Below, one piece after another: positions 1 through 8,456 of a stretch of DNA of 24,912 bases. The translations under genes were made by a program, and so were the position numbers. Origin of the DNA: Saprolegnia diclina VS20 (Eukaryota; Oomycota; Saprolegniomycetes; Saprolegniales; Saprolegniaceae); assembly GCF_000281045.1 (NCBI RefSeq), contig NW_008246086.1:610072-634983 (forward strand), read 5' to 3'. Numbering within the stretch: position 1 is the first letter of the stretch; the number at the start of each line of letters is the position of its first letter. The notes below the pieces were generated by a model, which ran no database searches, had not been told where the DNA came from, and saw only the letters and a program-made list of their open reading frames with translations.

Positions 1-126
1 GCCTTGACGTATGCCCAAGGCGCGCCGACGCCCAAGTCGGTCTTTACACCTTTTGAAGTAGGTCCTGCTTCGGACATGCCCGACACTGATATGGGGGCCG
101 ACGACGACGACAGCGCTACTATGTAG
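1..126 (+). CDS. 3' end of an unidentified gene with an acidic C-terminus
   Basis: Reading from base 1 in frame 1 gives an open stretch of 41 residues ending in TAG at 124-126. The peptide is rich in Thr, Pro and Asp and closes with a run of four Asp followed by SATM. Codon choice (GCG, ACG, CCG, TCG, GAC) matches the other genes of the window. The gene enters from the left edge, so its start and family cannot be seen. An acidic, probably disordered tail is all that can be said. It could also be a chance open frame, since only 126 bases are available. Confidence 0.5.
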   Translation, partial: ALTYAQGAPTPKSVFTPFEVGPASDMPDTDMGADDDDSATM

Positions 127-439
127 AAGACGCAACCGAAGCGTGCATAATCATTATATACCGCGTCTTTTCTTCTACCATCGCTCGCACAAGATCATGA
201 TACAACATGGATTCGCATATTATAGCTCATTCGATGTTGGTGTACTAGTACTAGTAGTCTTCAACTTAGTTGGTGTCGTTGCCGCCCTTTCTTCGTCCTA
301 CATACCATACTACGTGTACGTACATGGAAGGATGGAACCTGCTTGTATGAGGAACTAGATAGTCCCTGTCGAGAGTGAGCGCTGCATCGTCACGCTGAGC
401 TGGCGCCACCTACGTTGGCACCATCGACTTGTCCTGATG

Positions 440-1076
440 CTACGCCTCGAGCGTCTCGGTGCATGCCACGTCAATGAAGCCGTCGGTGCCACTCGAATCG
501 GGACTCATTGGGCTTCCATACGCCATGTATCATCGTGTCGAGCAGGATGCTGGCCGAGCAAAGGACCCGAAGACCGAAAGCCTCCTGGCATGGACGGCGT
601 CTCAAGCGTACGTCCAGCGCGCAATCCACGAAGAACTACGCAAGCAAGCCGCACGAAGTCGTCCGGTGCAGGCGTCCCAAGCGCGATCGCCCCGTCGTCG
701 GCGCAGCCTACGTGTATATTAGAGCGCGCTCGTACTCGTTGATTGTACCCTACGCAGCCCTTGGAACGGGTCGAGTGCTGTATAGCTCGTGGAGTTGGAT
801 GGAGGTCGAGACGCAGCGGCTCGGCGGCGCTCTTTGGCCGACAACGCGCAGATGAATCAAAGCCTCGACGAGGTGGCGCAAGATGCAGAGAGAAAGCCAC
901 GGAGCGTCGGCGCCCGCGGCGCCGGTGGCGGTTCCGGCACGAACGAAGCGGCGCAGCACGTTCAAGGGCACCAAGCGTCCGTAGTTGCAGCCGCAGACAT
1001 ATTTGAGGGGACATCGCGCTGCTGGACGATCGCCAAGAGGATCCGGCCTGTCGACTACGGCGCGGAGCTGCATCAT
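440..1076 (-). other. Coding-like minus-strand stretch, gene model unresolved
   Basis: On the minus strand an ATGATG at 1076 opens a 108-residue frame with GC-rich third positions, which stops at 750-752. Beyond it lie splice-like signals of the local type: a GTAGGGTAC donor just before the stop with an ACACGTAG acceptor about 45 bases on, then a GTACGC donor with a GGCCAG acceptor. The exon-like pieces read as plausible protein, but I could not join them in one frame without conflict: the best-looking frame of piece two needs a different phase from piece one. No family was recognised. It may be a real intron-rich gene, a decayed gene, or GC-rich non-coding DNA. A copy of the 41-base repeat that precedes the ATM-like gene lies upstream at 1197-1237 in the matching orientation. 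Confidence 0.25.
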
Positions 1077-1196
1077 GCCGAGCCGAGCCGATTCGAAGAG
1101 TACTCCCTTCTTCCCTCATCCACGATGAAGAAGGGCGTCCGAAAGAACATTTCGTGGCTCCATCTGGCTGCATCGTATGACAACTCAATTCCGACC

Positions 1197-1528
1197 GAGC
1201 CAATGGCCTTGCCGGATTCAATACGTGGCAGTCGGAGCGTCAAGGTGTAATTCCTTCTTTGCGGCAGCGTTGCAACTATTTTCGCGCAAGGGTGCCGCAC
1301 CTTGCCACGGAATGGACGACGACCCTCGCGAGGTCGCTCGGGACAGGTCCAAGGCCCAATGAAGGCCCAAGGATACCCTGCCCACTGGCTCATTATATAA
1401 CCTTAAACTGTCACTTCGATGCAGTCGTGCGCTCACCGAGGCTACTCGTTGAAGCATTGCTGCAACACTGCTGCAAAGAAGGAATTTCTCTTGCGTGTAT
1501 CCTGCAAAATGATTGGCCAAATCCCGCG
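1197..1528. repeat. MITE-like imperfect inverted repeat, about 330 bp
   Basis: The left arm (about 1197-1285) and the reverse complement of the right arm (about 1450-1528) share ordered blocks: GCCAAT, then TTGC(C/A)GGAT, then AATTCCTTCTTTGC, then GCAG(C/T)GTTGCA, with small length differences between blocks. Between the arms lie about 170 bases with no coding signal. This is the shape of a non-autonomous DNA element or an old foldback. I see no clear target-site duplication and no transposase. The outer end of the left arm recurs near the ATM-like gene at 5238-5278. Confidence 0.5.
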
Positions 1529-1807
1529 TTCGAATGGCGCCCGGCGGGCCAGCCGGCGGGAGCTGCCGGCGGGCGGTACTACGAGGGAGGGCAGCGCTGG
1601 CAAGGACATCGTCAAATGCTACTGCACTAAGATGCTCGTCGCTGAGATAAAGGAGCGCATACCACCATGGCAGCGAAGGAGAAGATTTCCTCAGCGAGCA
1701 CGGCGTGTAAGCTGCATGATTAGTCGACGCCAATGCATTCAACATGCACACAACTCTGTTCCATACATGGAATCTTATGCAAACTTCAAAGTCCTACGAC
1801 TCGCGCC

Positions 1808-2557
1808 TTAGACCTTGATGTTGGGCTCCTTGATCAACGCCTTCTCGCCATACGACTGGTGCAGCTTGATCGCGACAAACGCCGCGAGCGCAAGCACGAA
1901 CGACGCGATCTCCAAGCCAAAGCCCGCGCCGTACGAAACGTACCCGCCGAGCGGCTGCACTTGGCCGGCCCAGCAGCAAAACGCAATGAGCGTCGAGCCA
2001 AACGTAGCCAATGTAAAGATCGACGCAAAGGTCACAAAGCGCGACGTGGCCGCGCAGCACGTGACAAAGAGGACGAGTGAGAGGACGCTGAGGAGGCCAA
2101 AGGCCATGCCGAGGGTTGCAAACGCGAGCGTCACCTTGCCGAGGGACCCGCACGACTTGTCCATGAAGCCGTAGAACGCGTCCTTGTCCATGCCCGCGAT
2201 GCGCGTGCTGATCATGGCCGTCGAGCTGTTGGTGTTCAGGTACTCGGAGCACACGTCAAGCCCGATCGCAATCTTGGTGACTGAGGAGCCGTTCATCTTG
2301 AGCTCGCCGCCGGCGCCGGCCGTGCGGTAAAAGCTAAAGCACTGGTCGAGCACGATGCCACTCGATCCAAAGTCGGCGTTGACGCAGTAGCCCCACACGC
2401 CTGTCGTAAACTTGACGTTCTGGTAAGCAGTCGCATTCTTGATGTCGCCGGGGATGACCGTGCTGGACCACATGGGGATCGCGAGCGCGATCGTTGCGAG
2501 CGTGAGCGCGGCGACGCTGAGGAAGATCGCAAGGAGCCCGGTCCACGAGCACGCCAT
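1808..2557 (-). CDS. Four-helix claudin/SUR7-like membrane protein (copy A)
   Basis: A single-exon gene of 249 residues starts at the ATG complementary to 2555-2557 and ends with TAA at 1808-1810. Hydrophobic segments at about residues 6-28, 141-167, 173-197 and 209-231 give four membrane helices. The large first loop contains W55-G56-Y57-C58, a second Cys at 73, Asn-Ser-Ser sites, and a CG pair just before helix 2. This is the layout of the claudin/PMP22/SUR7 group, which acts in plasma-membrane domains or cell contacts; the exact job here is unknown. The neighbour at 2719-3405 has the same helix layout and similar Cys spacing, including a Thr/Ser-CGS(L/I)G motif before helix 2, and is transcribed away from it. 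The two look like diverged duplicates. Confidence 0.82.
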   Translation of the reverse strand: MACSWTGLLAIFLSVAALTLATIALAIPMWSSTVIPGDIKNATAYQNVKFTTGVWGYCVNADFGSSGIVLDQCFSFYRTAGAGGELKMNGSSVTKIAIGLDVCSEYLNTNSSTAMISTRIAGMDKDAFYGFMDKSCGSLGKVTLAFATLGMAFGLLSVLSLVLFVTCCAATSRFVTFASIFTLATFGSTLIAFCCWAGQVQPLGGYVSYGAGFGLEIASFVLALAAFVAIKLHQSYGEKALIKEPNIKV

Positions 2558-2718
2558 CTTGCTCGATCGGTGGTGAAAAGCAAACTAAGATCTTGGGAGG
2601 CGTCGCTCGCTGAAACCGCCCGCGGCCTCTGATTGGTCCAATCTTTTCGAAGCCGATCAGGGATTGGGCGTTCGAAATTCTCCGGCGCCTCTTGGCCCAG
2701 CAGGCGCAGTAGAAAGAT
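2558..2718. promoter_or_regulatory. Shared divergent promoter with palindromic CCAAT box
   Basis: These 161 bases separate the start codons of two divergent membrane-protein genes, so they must hold both promoters. At 2631-2643 lies GATTGGTCCAATC, a perfect odd palindrome that gives a CCAAT box on each strand. A second ATTGG occurs at about 2665. CCAAT boxes are classically bound by NF-Y. Binding here is an inference. Confidence 0.5.
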
Positions 2719-3405
2719 ATGTTCTGGTCCCCCAAGGGCGTCGTGACGCTCGTGCTCTGCATCGCGGCCGCGGGCTTCTCGTGGACGCAGCTCGTGCTGC
2801 CGACGTGGCTCGAGTCGGCGACCGAGTCGGTGGGCCTCGCCAGTCACTGCGTGCGCGGCGTCTGCTACTCCTTCTCGCTCCCGCCCAACGTCGGCGAAAT
2901 GCAGCGCTACGCTGGGAAGCTCTTGATCCCAGCCAATATGACGCTCTGCGCCGCCTATGCTGGCAAGTCGTGGAACGCCACGGGGCATATGGTTGACGGC
3001 GCGTTCCTCGAGGCGACGTGCGGCTCGATCGGGCACGCAGCCATGGCCATGTGCCTCATCCAAGCGATCCTCGGCACCTTCATGGTCGCTGCCTACCTCA
3101 CGTGGACGTGCGCAGCGACCAACAAGTCGTGCCTCCTCGCGCTCTGCAAGCTCCTCGCGTTCGCCAGCCTCTTTGCGAACCTGCTCACCATCACGTTCTG
3201 GATGGTGCTCAAGTCCCGGCTCCAGACCCGAGCAGGCGTCAAGGACGGCCTCGGCTTCATCTGTACGCTTATCTCGGCCGCGCTCTTTGGCTTGTGCGTT
3301 GTCTTGATTGGCATGCTCCGGCTCCGCGAACGCCACGAGAAATCGCAGCGCAATTTGCTGCGCGCCAAGTCGTCGCTGCAGCAAAAGTCGATGGCCGCCG
3401 TGTAG
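2719..3405 (+). CDS. Four-helix claudin/SUR7-like membrane protein (copy B)
   Basis: A single-exon gene of 228 residues, ATG at 2719 to TAG at 3403-3405. Predicted helices lie at about residues 7-28, 105-128, 138-163 and 178-200. The extracellular loop between helices 1 and 2 carries cysteines at 44, 49, 77 and 101, an N-M-T glycosylation site, and the TCGSIG motif seen in copy A as SCGSLG. The C-terminal tail after helix 4 is basic and Gln/Ser-rich and probably cytosolic. The gene is divergent from copy A across a 161-base promoter. Function is not known beyond membership of the claudin-like four-helix fold, and sequence identity between the two copies is low. Confidence 0.82.
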   Translation: MFWSPKGVVTLVLCIAAAGFSWTQLVLPTWLESATESVGLASHCVRGVCYSFSLPPNVGEMQRYAGKLLIPANMTLCAAYAGKSWNATGHMVDGAFLEATCGSIGHAAMAMCLIQAILGTFMVAAYLTWTCAATNKSCLLALCKLLAFASLFANLLTITFWMVLKSRLQTRAGVKDGLGFICTLISAALFGLCVVLIGMLRLRERHEKSQRNLLRAKSSLQQKSMAAV

Positions 3406-3618
3406 CGACCTCAATGTACGAGTTGTCTTCGAAAGCCATACTTAATATACACTATGTACCCCATTCAGAGGCTCGAGCTGTCGTGGGCTGCCGGCTCCAC
3501 CTTGGCGCCTCCTGAGATTGACAACGAGATCCGGATAAGAGGTGTCGTATGCGGACAAATGCGGGACCAATAGTTTGTATGGAAATGGCCCTGGCCAATT
3601 GATTTGGAGATTGCTCTC

Positions 3619-5164
3619 ATGGCCGCCAACATGCTGCAGGTCGTCGCGGGGACGTACGAAGGGATGCTGTACGGCTGGGAGACCTCGATGGATGACCTCC
3701 TCGCCAAGAAAGCCAAGCTCAAGATGATCTACGGCTACCCGGCGCACACCGAGTGCATCAAGTCGATCGCGATGATGATGGAGCACGACGGCAAGACGCT
3801 CCTCACGGGCAGCACGGACGAAATGATCAAGTGGGCCTCGCATCTATCGCCTCGCCCTCTTCTCACGCTGCATATAGGATCTACAACGTCAAGCGCAAGG
3901 TCGAAGTCGGTATCCTCATGCAGCACAAGGGTACGCGCGACCATCTTGAACCTCGAGGATCTCATAGATGGATGGTGCATCAGGCGCCGTCACGTGCCTC
4001 GAGTACTATGGCAAGTCGCACGTGCTCAGTGGCAGCGCCGACAACACGATCTGCATCTGGCGCACGTCCGACTGGAACTGCGTCCATATCCTGGGCGGCC
4101 ACAAGTAGACGCAACTGCCACGAACGCGCGTGGGCTTAGCATCGCTGTGTAGGGCGCCCGTCAACTCGATCGCCGTGCACCCGAGCGGCAAGCTGGCGTT
4201 CTCGGTCGCGCGCGACAAGACGCTCCGCATGTGGAACTTGGTCAAGGGCCGCTCGGCGTACATTCGCCGCCTCGACCAGGAGGCCTCCGAGGTGTTCCTT
4301 TCCCACGACGGCAACCGGTACGTTTTCCTATATATCTCTACGACATCTTGCTCATGCCTCTACCTAGGTATGGTCTTGTCATGGGCCGCGATGTCTCGCT
4401 CTTTGGCGCTGCCAACGCCGATGTACGTCCTTCATCCTTGCTCTTCGCTTGGCTCATACCAACTGCATCCTAGCTCCTCGCCGTTCTCGAGCACAAGAAG
4501 AAGGTGAACACGGCGGCGTTTGCGACCACCGACCTCGTCGTCTGCGGCCTCGACGACGGCAGCTTTTACATTCACCGCGCGTCGGGCGGGTACGCGCTCG
4601 ATCGTGGATCCACGATGCTCAAGTTGCGTGTTTTGTAGCGTTGTCGCCGAAGTCAAGCACGCGTCGCTGGACGCACGCATCCGCTGCATGCAGATCGTGG
4701 CCAAGCCCGATGAGACCGCGCTGCCGTTCATCGTGCTCGCGACGTCCAAGGGCGTCGTGCAGGTGTGGGACCTCGCGGACTTTGCGCTTGACGGCAACGA
4801 CACGGTCGCGGCCAACGCCGACGTGCAGCCGATCGTCTCGACCAAGATGTATGGCTCGGCGCTCGTGACGGCGCTCTCGGCGTGCAAGACGTCGCACGCG
4901 CACGGCGATGAAGAGGTGCCCGAGCCTGTCGTGGAGAAGAAGCCCAAGGCCAAGAAGCCGCAATCGACCAAGGACATTGTGCCCACGGTCGTCGTCGAGC
5001 ACGAGGTCTCGGGTCTCTCCAAGGGCCAGAAGAAGAAGGCCAAGCGCAAGGCGGCGATGGAGGCCGAGGCGCCCAAGGAAGCGGCGGCGAAGGACGAGAC
5101 GGCGGCGCCCAAGAAGAAGAACAAGAACAAGAAGGCCAAGAAGACGCCCACGACGTCGAATTAA
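3619..5164 (+). CDS. PAK1IP1: PAK1IP1/Mak11 WD40 protein, 60S ribosome biogenesis
   Basis: Seven exons: 3619-3830, 3878-3930, 3968-4104, 4153-4317, 4368-4422, 4474-4589 and 4639-5164. ATG 3619 is the first in frame; TAA is at 5162-5164. The product is about 420 residues. WD repeats match PAK1IP1 closely, including HPSGKLAFSV, DKTLRMWNLVKGRSA and the DNTICIW strand. The C-terminal 80 residues are Lys/Ala-rich, as in the family. PAK1IP1/Mak11 is a nucleolar factor needed for 60S subunit maturation, and in animals it also binds PAK kinase. Six of the seven exons join cleanly. At the exon 2/3 junction (3929-3931) the frame fails by one base: an AAGGG where AAGG would give a perfect AAG|GTACGC donor. 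This is either an assembly error or a real break. Family assignment is firm. Confidence 0.9.
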
Positions 5165-5237
5165 CTATCTCTAATACATGTAGACTCTGCTCCCATGGGT
5201 TCGCATGACCCGAAGCGCGTCGTTCCGGCGGAGGATC

Positions 5238-5320
5238 CTCCGCGTGCCACGTTTCAAATCCGGCAAGGCCATTGGCTCAAATAACACGCCAGGTTTCGAT
5301 ATCCTGTCAAAATGCATACG
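5238..5320 (+). repeat. Dispersed intergenic repeat upstream of the ATM-like gene
   Basis: Bases 5238-5278 match the reverse complement of 1197-1237 over 41 bases with about five differences; the core is ATCCGGCAAGGCCATTGG. Twenty-odd bases on, TATCCTGTCAAAATGCAT (5301-5317) resembles 1503-1520 (TATCCTGCAAAATGATTGG) and 9121-9134 (CCTGTCAGAATGCAT). The block lies about 90-170 bases before ATG 5406, so it could serve as a promoter element with a CCAAT box or simply be a decayed mobile element. Confidence 0.55.
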
Positions 5321-5405
5321 TGGATCCAAACCTGTAGAACACAATACGTCAACTTTGGGAGGGTCATCATTTCCGATCTTGCCGGGTTGAAGTTGTCGAC
5401 GCGCC

Positions 5406-8400
5406 ATGATGCCAACGCTCCTCCATGACCTCCTCCACTTCCTCGGGAACATGCTGCATGGAGTGGTAGACCACGTCGGTCGCTTGCTAGGCAACGCGCC
5501 CGCGACCCTGCTCGAGGACGACGCGGTCCTTCCTCCCCCGCTCGACCCACCGCCATCGTCGTCGCTCGACGCACTGCCATCGACCTCGCTCGACGCAGCG
5601 CCATCGTCTTCGCTTGACGCGACGCCATCGTCTTCGCTTGACGCGACGCCATCGGCCCCGCTCCGAGAAGACCTCGTCGCCACGATCGACCGACTCGCCT
5701 CGGACACGAGCACGACCGTGGCGAGCGCTGCGGAGCGGGCGCGTGCTGCGTATGGACCGACCCCACTCGTGTCTGGGCACCCTCCTCAGCCCCCTCCGAC
5801 CTCGTGGACGTGCACCTTTGCAGAGCCGATCGACGTCTGGGTCCACGACGTGGCGCGGCAGCTCATCGAGCACTGCAACATGGATCCTTTGCTCACGGCA
5901 TGCATCGATCTGGCGGCCGTCGACCCGGGTATCGCGCGGCAGTGTCTCATCGTCGGCCTCGCCGAGGTATTGCAGGCGACGCCTCAAGAAGCCACCGGCA
6001 TCCTCCACACCATCTTAAACGCACACGTGCGAAACGGGCAGGTCTTGGTCGAGTCGTTCCTCCGCGCGGCCCGCGTGTTGGACCCGGCGCAGCTCCTGCC
6101 GTGGCATCTTCTCATGGAGTACGCGCTGCAGTGCAACATGCCGTACTCGGTGCTCCAGTGCGTCGAGCGTGCGGGCGCAGGCGATAGTCAGCATTGGGCT
6201 ATGGCCGCCTTCAACGCGATCGGCGACACCGCATGCAAGGCCAACGCGTACTGGGTCACAGTGGCGTCGACACCGCCACTGCAACTGCAACTGAGTTACG
6301 CCAAGGCTCTGGCAGACTTGAGCCAATGGTCGCTGCTCGATCCGCCGAAAGCCACGAACGACTCCTTGGTCGCCCTCGAAGCGGGTGACTACACACGCGT
6401 GGCGTCATTGGCCAAGCTGCGCATCGTGCAAGACGGCATGCTCGAGCCAACGATCGCGGTGACCAAGGCGGTGCTGGACCAACAAGATCTCATCAAGATC
6501 GCAGACGTCAGCGCCAATCTTCAGGTCCCGATCATGTGCATCAAATGTAGATGGCTCACCCGCGCATGTACATGTAGATCCAAGGGGACGGGCTGGCGCT
6601 CGTCGAGCGTTGGAAAGAAGGGCACAAGCAGCATTGCGACGAGCCCCGCGCTCTCCTGCGGTGCCTCGCGGTCGAGCAGCGACTCCTGACCACCCTCAAA
6701 GCCTCTTTGCAGACTCGGGCGGAATGGTTTGTGGAGCGCGTCGCCGTCGCGCAGCGGGATGCTGCTCCGCACATCGTCGCCGGCGTTTTCGCCGAGCTCG
6801 AGACAACGCTGCAGCTGCTGCCCGGTGCCTCGGACGTGCGGCTGCTCACGAAGCTCGTGCAGAACGGCTTGGCCGAGGACGATCATCTCTCGACCGTCGA
6901 CTGGACGGCACAACCCGGCGCCGGCGGCTGGACAGCGTTCCAAGCCGACGCTAATATGTCGCTGTGGGACCTGGCGTGGAGCCAGCTCGAGAACCCGACC
7001 GACAAGCGCGCGGGCAAGGTCTATTTGGCACTCGCCAAGGCGTGGGACAATCAAGGAGCACCCGAACTGGTCGTGCGCGCGCTCGAGATGTATGCCAAGA
7101 GCCTCCGGTACAAACCCCAGATTGTGTATTGTGTACCGAGGACATGGTGTGCATAGGTGCACCGGGGCGTCCACCTTCGACTTTCTCGGGTTGTGATTTC
7201 AGCACCGCTGCGACAAGGACGTGGCCAGCGCCATGCGTCGGCTCCTTTTGGACACCGGCACCCGCGTGCCGACGGTGGCTTTGGTGCCGCACACGCACGC
7301 GATCGCGGCGCAGTTTCTGGCTGCGTTCAAGCGCAACGACAAGCCTTGCTGCCACCTGCTCGGCGACTTGCTTGTCCGCATGTGCGTCGACCACCCGTAC
7401 CACGTGGCGCACGTCATCGCGCAGCGGCTTTTTCGAAACTCTCGGGAACTCCAGAGTTTCACGCAGTGGCTCTTCGAGAACCCCCGCGACTTTGTCGGCC
7501 GGCGCATCCGCCAGCAGTCGGACCGCGCGGCTCGACTCTTTGACGCAGCGTGCAAGCTGGCGGCGAGGACGTCGGCGTGCTGGAGTTCGTCGCCAACGCC
7601 GAGCCGCTGGTGACCCATATCTGCGAGAGCCAGAGCATGCTTAACGACTGGTTCGATCGATGGGAGAGCGTGGACATCGATGCGCGCCTCAAGATGCTGG
7701 CCGATGGCCCCATCACGCTCCCGCAGTGGTTCCTGACAAAGTTCCCGGACCCGTATGCGTGGTACGACCGTTCTTTTGCGCATGCAACGACCAAGTTGTG
7801 GGGTGTTGTAGGTACCAAAGCCGCCTCCAGTACACGCGCACACTGGCGTCATCGTCCGTGCTTGGCGTGGTCATGGGTCTCGGTGACCGCCATGCCGGCA
7901 ACTTTCTCCTCAACACGATGAACGGTGGCGTTGTCTACATCGATTTCGGCATTGTCTTCGACCACAACTGTACGTCACGATGACATACATGTACCACGAT
8001 GCATGACGTGATATGCGTATAGTCGACGGCGCGACGGAGCACATTGAGGCCGTGCCAATTCGCCTCACGCGCAACCTCGTTGCCGCGCTTGGGCCGAGCG
8101 GCGCGGGCGGCTTCTTTGCCATGGCGTGCGCCGAGACGCTCGAGGTACACGCCTTGCATGAGGATGACAGCTGACTTTTGTGTGAGCGTAGGTTGTGCCA
8201 GCACCACGTGACGATGCAGCGCCTTCTCGCGGTGCGTCTTTTCGTTTGCAAAAGCTCATTTTACGAGCAGCGGGTGATGTAGAGCGACCCGGTCGTCGCG
8301 CCACAGAGCGTGCCATACACGGAGGCCCGCTTGAATACCATCATGCCGCTTCGCAACGTGTCCATCTCGATGACGATGATCGACGACATCATCGCGGCGG

Positions 8401-8456
8401 CCACAGACCCGCAGTCCCTGGCGGTCATGCCCTCGAACTGGGTTCCGTGGTTTTAG
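5406..8456 (+). CDS. ATM-like PI3K-related kinase, shortened and lacking the kinase N-lobe
   Basis: Exons inferred: 5406-6546, 6585-7123 (or to 7132), 7203-7761, 7812-7969, 8023-8144, 8202-8231 and 8283-8456. About 900 residues result, against roughly 3000 for ATM. After a Ser/Pro/Leu-Asp repeat region comes helical FAT-like sequence with a DHPYH motif typical of ATM. Next are GVLEF, KFPDP..W, the catalytic loop GLGDRHAGN, the activation motif YIDFG and VPIRLTRN. A FATC-like end, ATDP then WVPWF, closes the protein. The lobe that should lie between DHPYH and GVLEF, with the P-loop, catalytic Lys and the DLRQD region (about 170-200 residues), is absent. At about 7550-7560 the frame also shifts. 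Summed exons leave a remainder of 2, so no single frame runs through. This looks like a kinase-dead remnant, a pseudogene or an assembly deletion. DNA-PKcs is a less likely alternative. Confidence 0.78.
5550..5669 (+). repeat. 24-bp coding minisatellite, five units
   Basis: Five head-to-tail 24-base units begin at 5550, 5574, 5598, 5622 and 5646. The core is GCCATCGTCTTCGCTTGACG. Each unit encodes eight residues of the form (A/T/L)PSSSLDA; the last unit is diverged. Units three and four are almost identical, which suggests recent slippage or unequal exchange within the first exon of the ATM-like gene. Confidence 0.85.

Larger units (their letters stand above)
127..1807. other. 1.7 kb stretch without a firm gene
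   Basis: I found no ORF with a recognisable family here. From about 143 to 360 the sequence is AT-richer and looks like 3' flank. From about 440 to 1080 it is GC-rich and coding-like (separate entry). From 1197 to 1528 there is a large imperfect inverted repeat (separate entry). At 1540-1576 the octamer CCGGCGGG occurs three times at about 13-base spacing. The last 250 bases, up to the 3' end of the minus-strand membrane-protein gene, show nothing I can name. Confidence 0.6.

Noticed and set aside
505-1221. 238-residue minus-strand ORF as a single gene
   Set aside because: Arg/Ser-rich composition and no domain; the neighbouring frame reads more like protein in places, so a single-exon gene is not supported.
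1520-1545. Possible tRNA T-arm (GTTCGAAT)
   Set aside because: The flanking bases do not form the five-pair stem and no acceptor or anticodon arm is present. Other TTCGA sites in the window were checked with the same result.
2293-3414. 373-residue minus-strand ORF
   Set aside because: It is antisense to copy B of the membrane-protein pair and crosses the promoter; its Arg/Glu/His-rich composition is typical of a GC-rich shadow frame.
5406-8456. DNA-PKcs instead of ATM as the closest family
   Set aside because: The end ATDP...PW and NF...GGV resemble DNA-PKcs, but the DHPYH motif, KFPDP..W spacing, RLTRN..AALG and TLE motifs fit ATM better. I keep the call as ATM-like only.
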